Source of the DNA: Candidatus Agrococcus pullicola
Lineage (GTDB): Bacteria > Actinomycetota > Actinomycetes > Actinomycetales > Microbacteriaceae
Direction of reading: 5' to 3'
NCBI GenBank assembly: GCA_019115685.1
Contig: DXDC01000150.1
Span: 1-22,570, forward strand
DNA length: 22,570 bases
The notes under the pieces are model-generated. The model saw nothing but the letters and a program-made list of their open reading frames with translations. It did no database searches and was not told where the DNA came from. Both the position numbers and the translations under genes were made by a program. Below, piece by piece: positions 22,429 to 22,570 of this stretch. Position 1 is the stretch's first letter, and each line of letters begins with the position of its first letter.

Positions 22429-22570
22429 GTCCATTTCGGCCGAATTGGGCTGCAAACCGCGGGAAACATCGCCATTTGGAGCTAATGCTTGCCTATTCCC
22501 AGAAAACTTCGTATGAAAACAATTTGGTTACGATTGCATCTCAAAGCATTGCGAAACAGAAAGTGTCGCG

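Noticed and set aside
1..22570. CRISPR arrays, insertion sequences, phage or integrase genes
   Set aside because: No regularly spaced repeats, transposase or recombinase motifs seen in any of the translated frames.

Overview
The window is high-GC DNA with dense, short-spaced genes, many GTG starts, lipoprotein sugar-binding proteins and actinobacterial-style carbohydrate loci. It looks like chromosomal DNA of an actinobacterium, most likely Microbacteriales (a family-level guess from gene content and composition, not from a search). Nearly everything concerns uptake and breakdown of sugars.

Region 1 (1-6660). The window opens on the 3' end of a probable tRNA-Ser with its terminator and a perfect 21-bp inverted repeat. 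Next come four minus-strand genes: an RbsC-type permease, an RbsA-type double ATPase, a lipoprotein sugar-binding protein and a benzaldehyde-dehydrogenase-like ALDH. A divergent plus-strand AraC-family regulator follows. Only the binding protein reads intact. The permease, ATPase and ALDH each need one single-base frame correction, and the regulator has two in-frame stop codons (TAA, TAG). No comparable lesion was seen in the other 16 kb, so this looks like a locus in decay, or a patch of poor sequence. The ALDH/AraC divergent promoter still holds a clean three-copy direct repeat that fits an AraC-type operator.

Region 2 (6661-16743). A small VOC-family protein precedes an intact ABC importer of the trehalose/maltose type (LpqY-SugABC/MalEFGK-like). 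The order is ATPase, binding lipoprotein, two permeases and a 67-residue two-helix membrane protein. Three small hairpins sit just before the binding-protein gene and a 14-bp hairpin just after it. Past a convergent structured terminator, a minus-strand NYN-nuclease/LOTUS protein is divergent from a pair encoding a beta-phosphoglucomutase-type HAD enzyme and a GH65 disaccharide phosphorylase. Importer, phosphorylase and mutase together make a plausible phosphorolytic route for an alpha-glucosidic disaccharide such as trehalose or maltose: import, phosphorolysis to glucose plus beta-glucose-1-phosphate, then conversion to glucose-6-phosphate.

Region 3 (16744-22570). A lipoprotein glutaminyl-peptide cyclotransferase runs convergently, 5 bases apart, into a complete L-rhamnose operon on the minus strand: rhaI (isomerase), rhaEW (aldolase/dehydrogenase fusion) and rhaB (kinase). 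The AT-richer rhaI leader carries two operator-like palindromes. No rhamnose transporter or regulator lies next to the operon inside the window.

No CRISPR array, insertion sequence, integrase or rRNA was seen. All functional names rest on motif and family recognition by eye.
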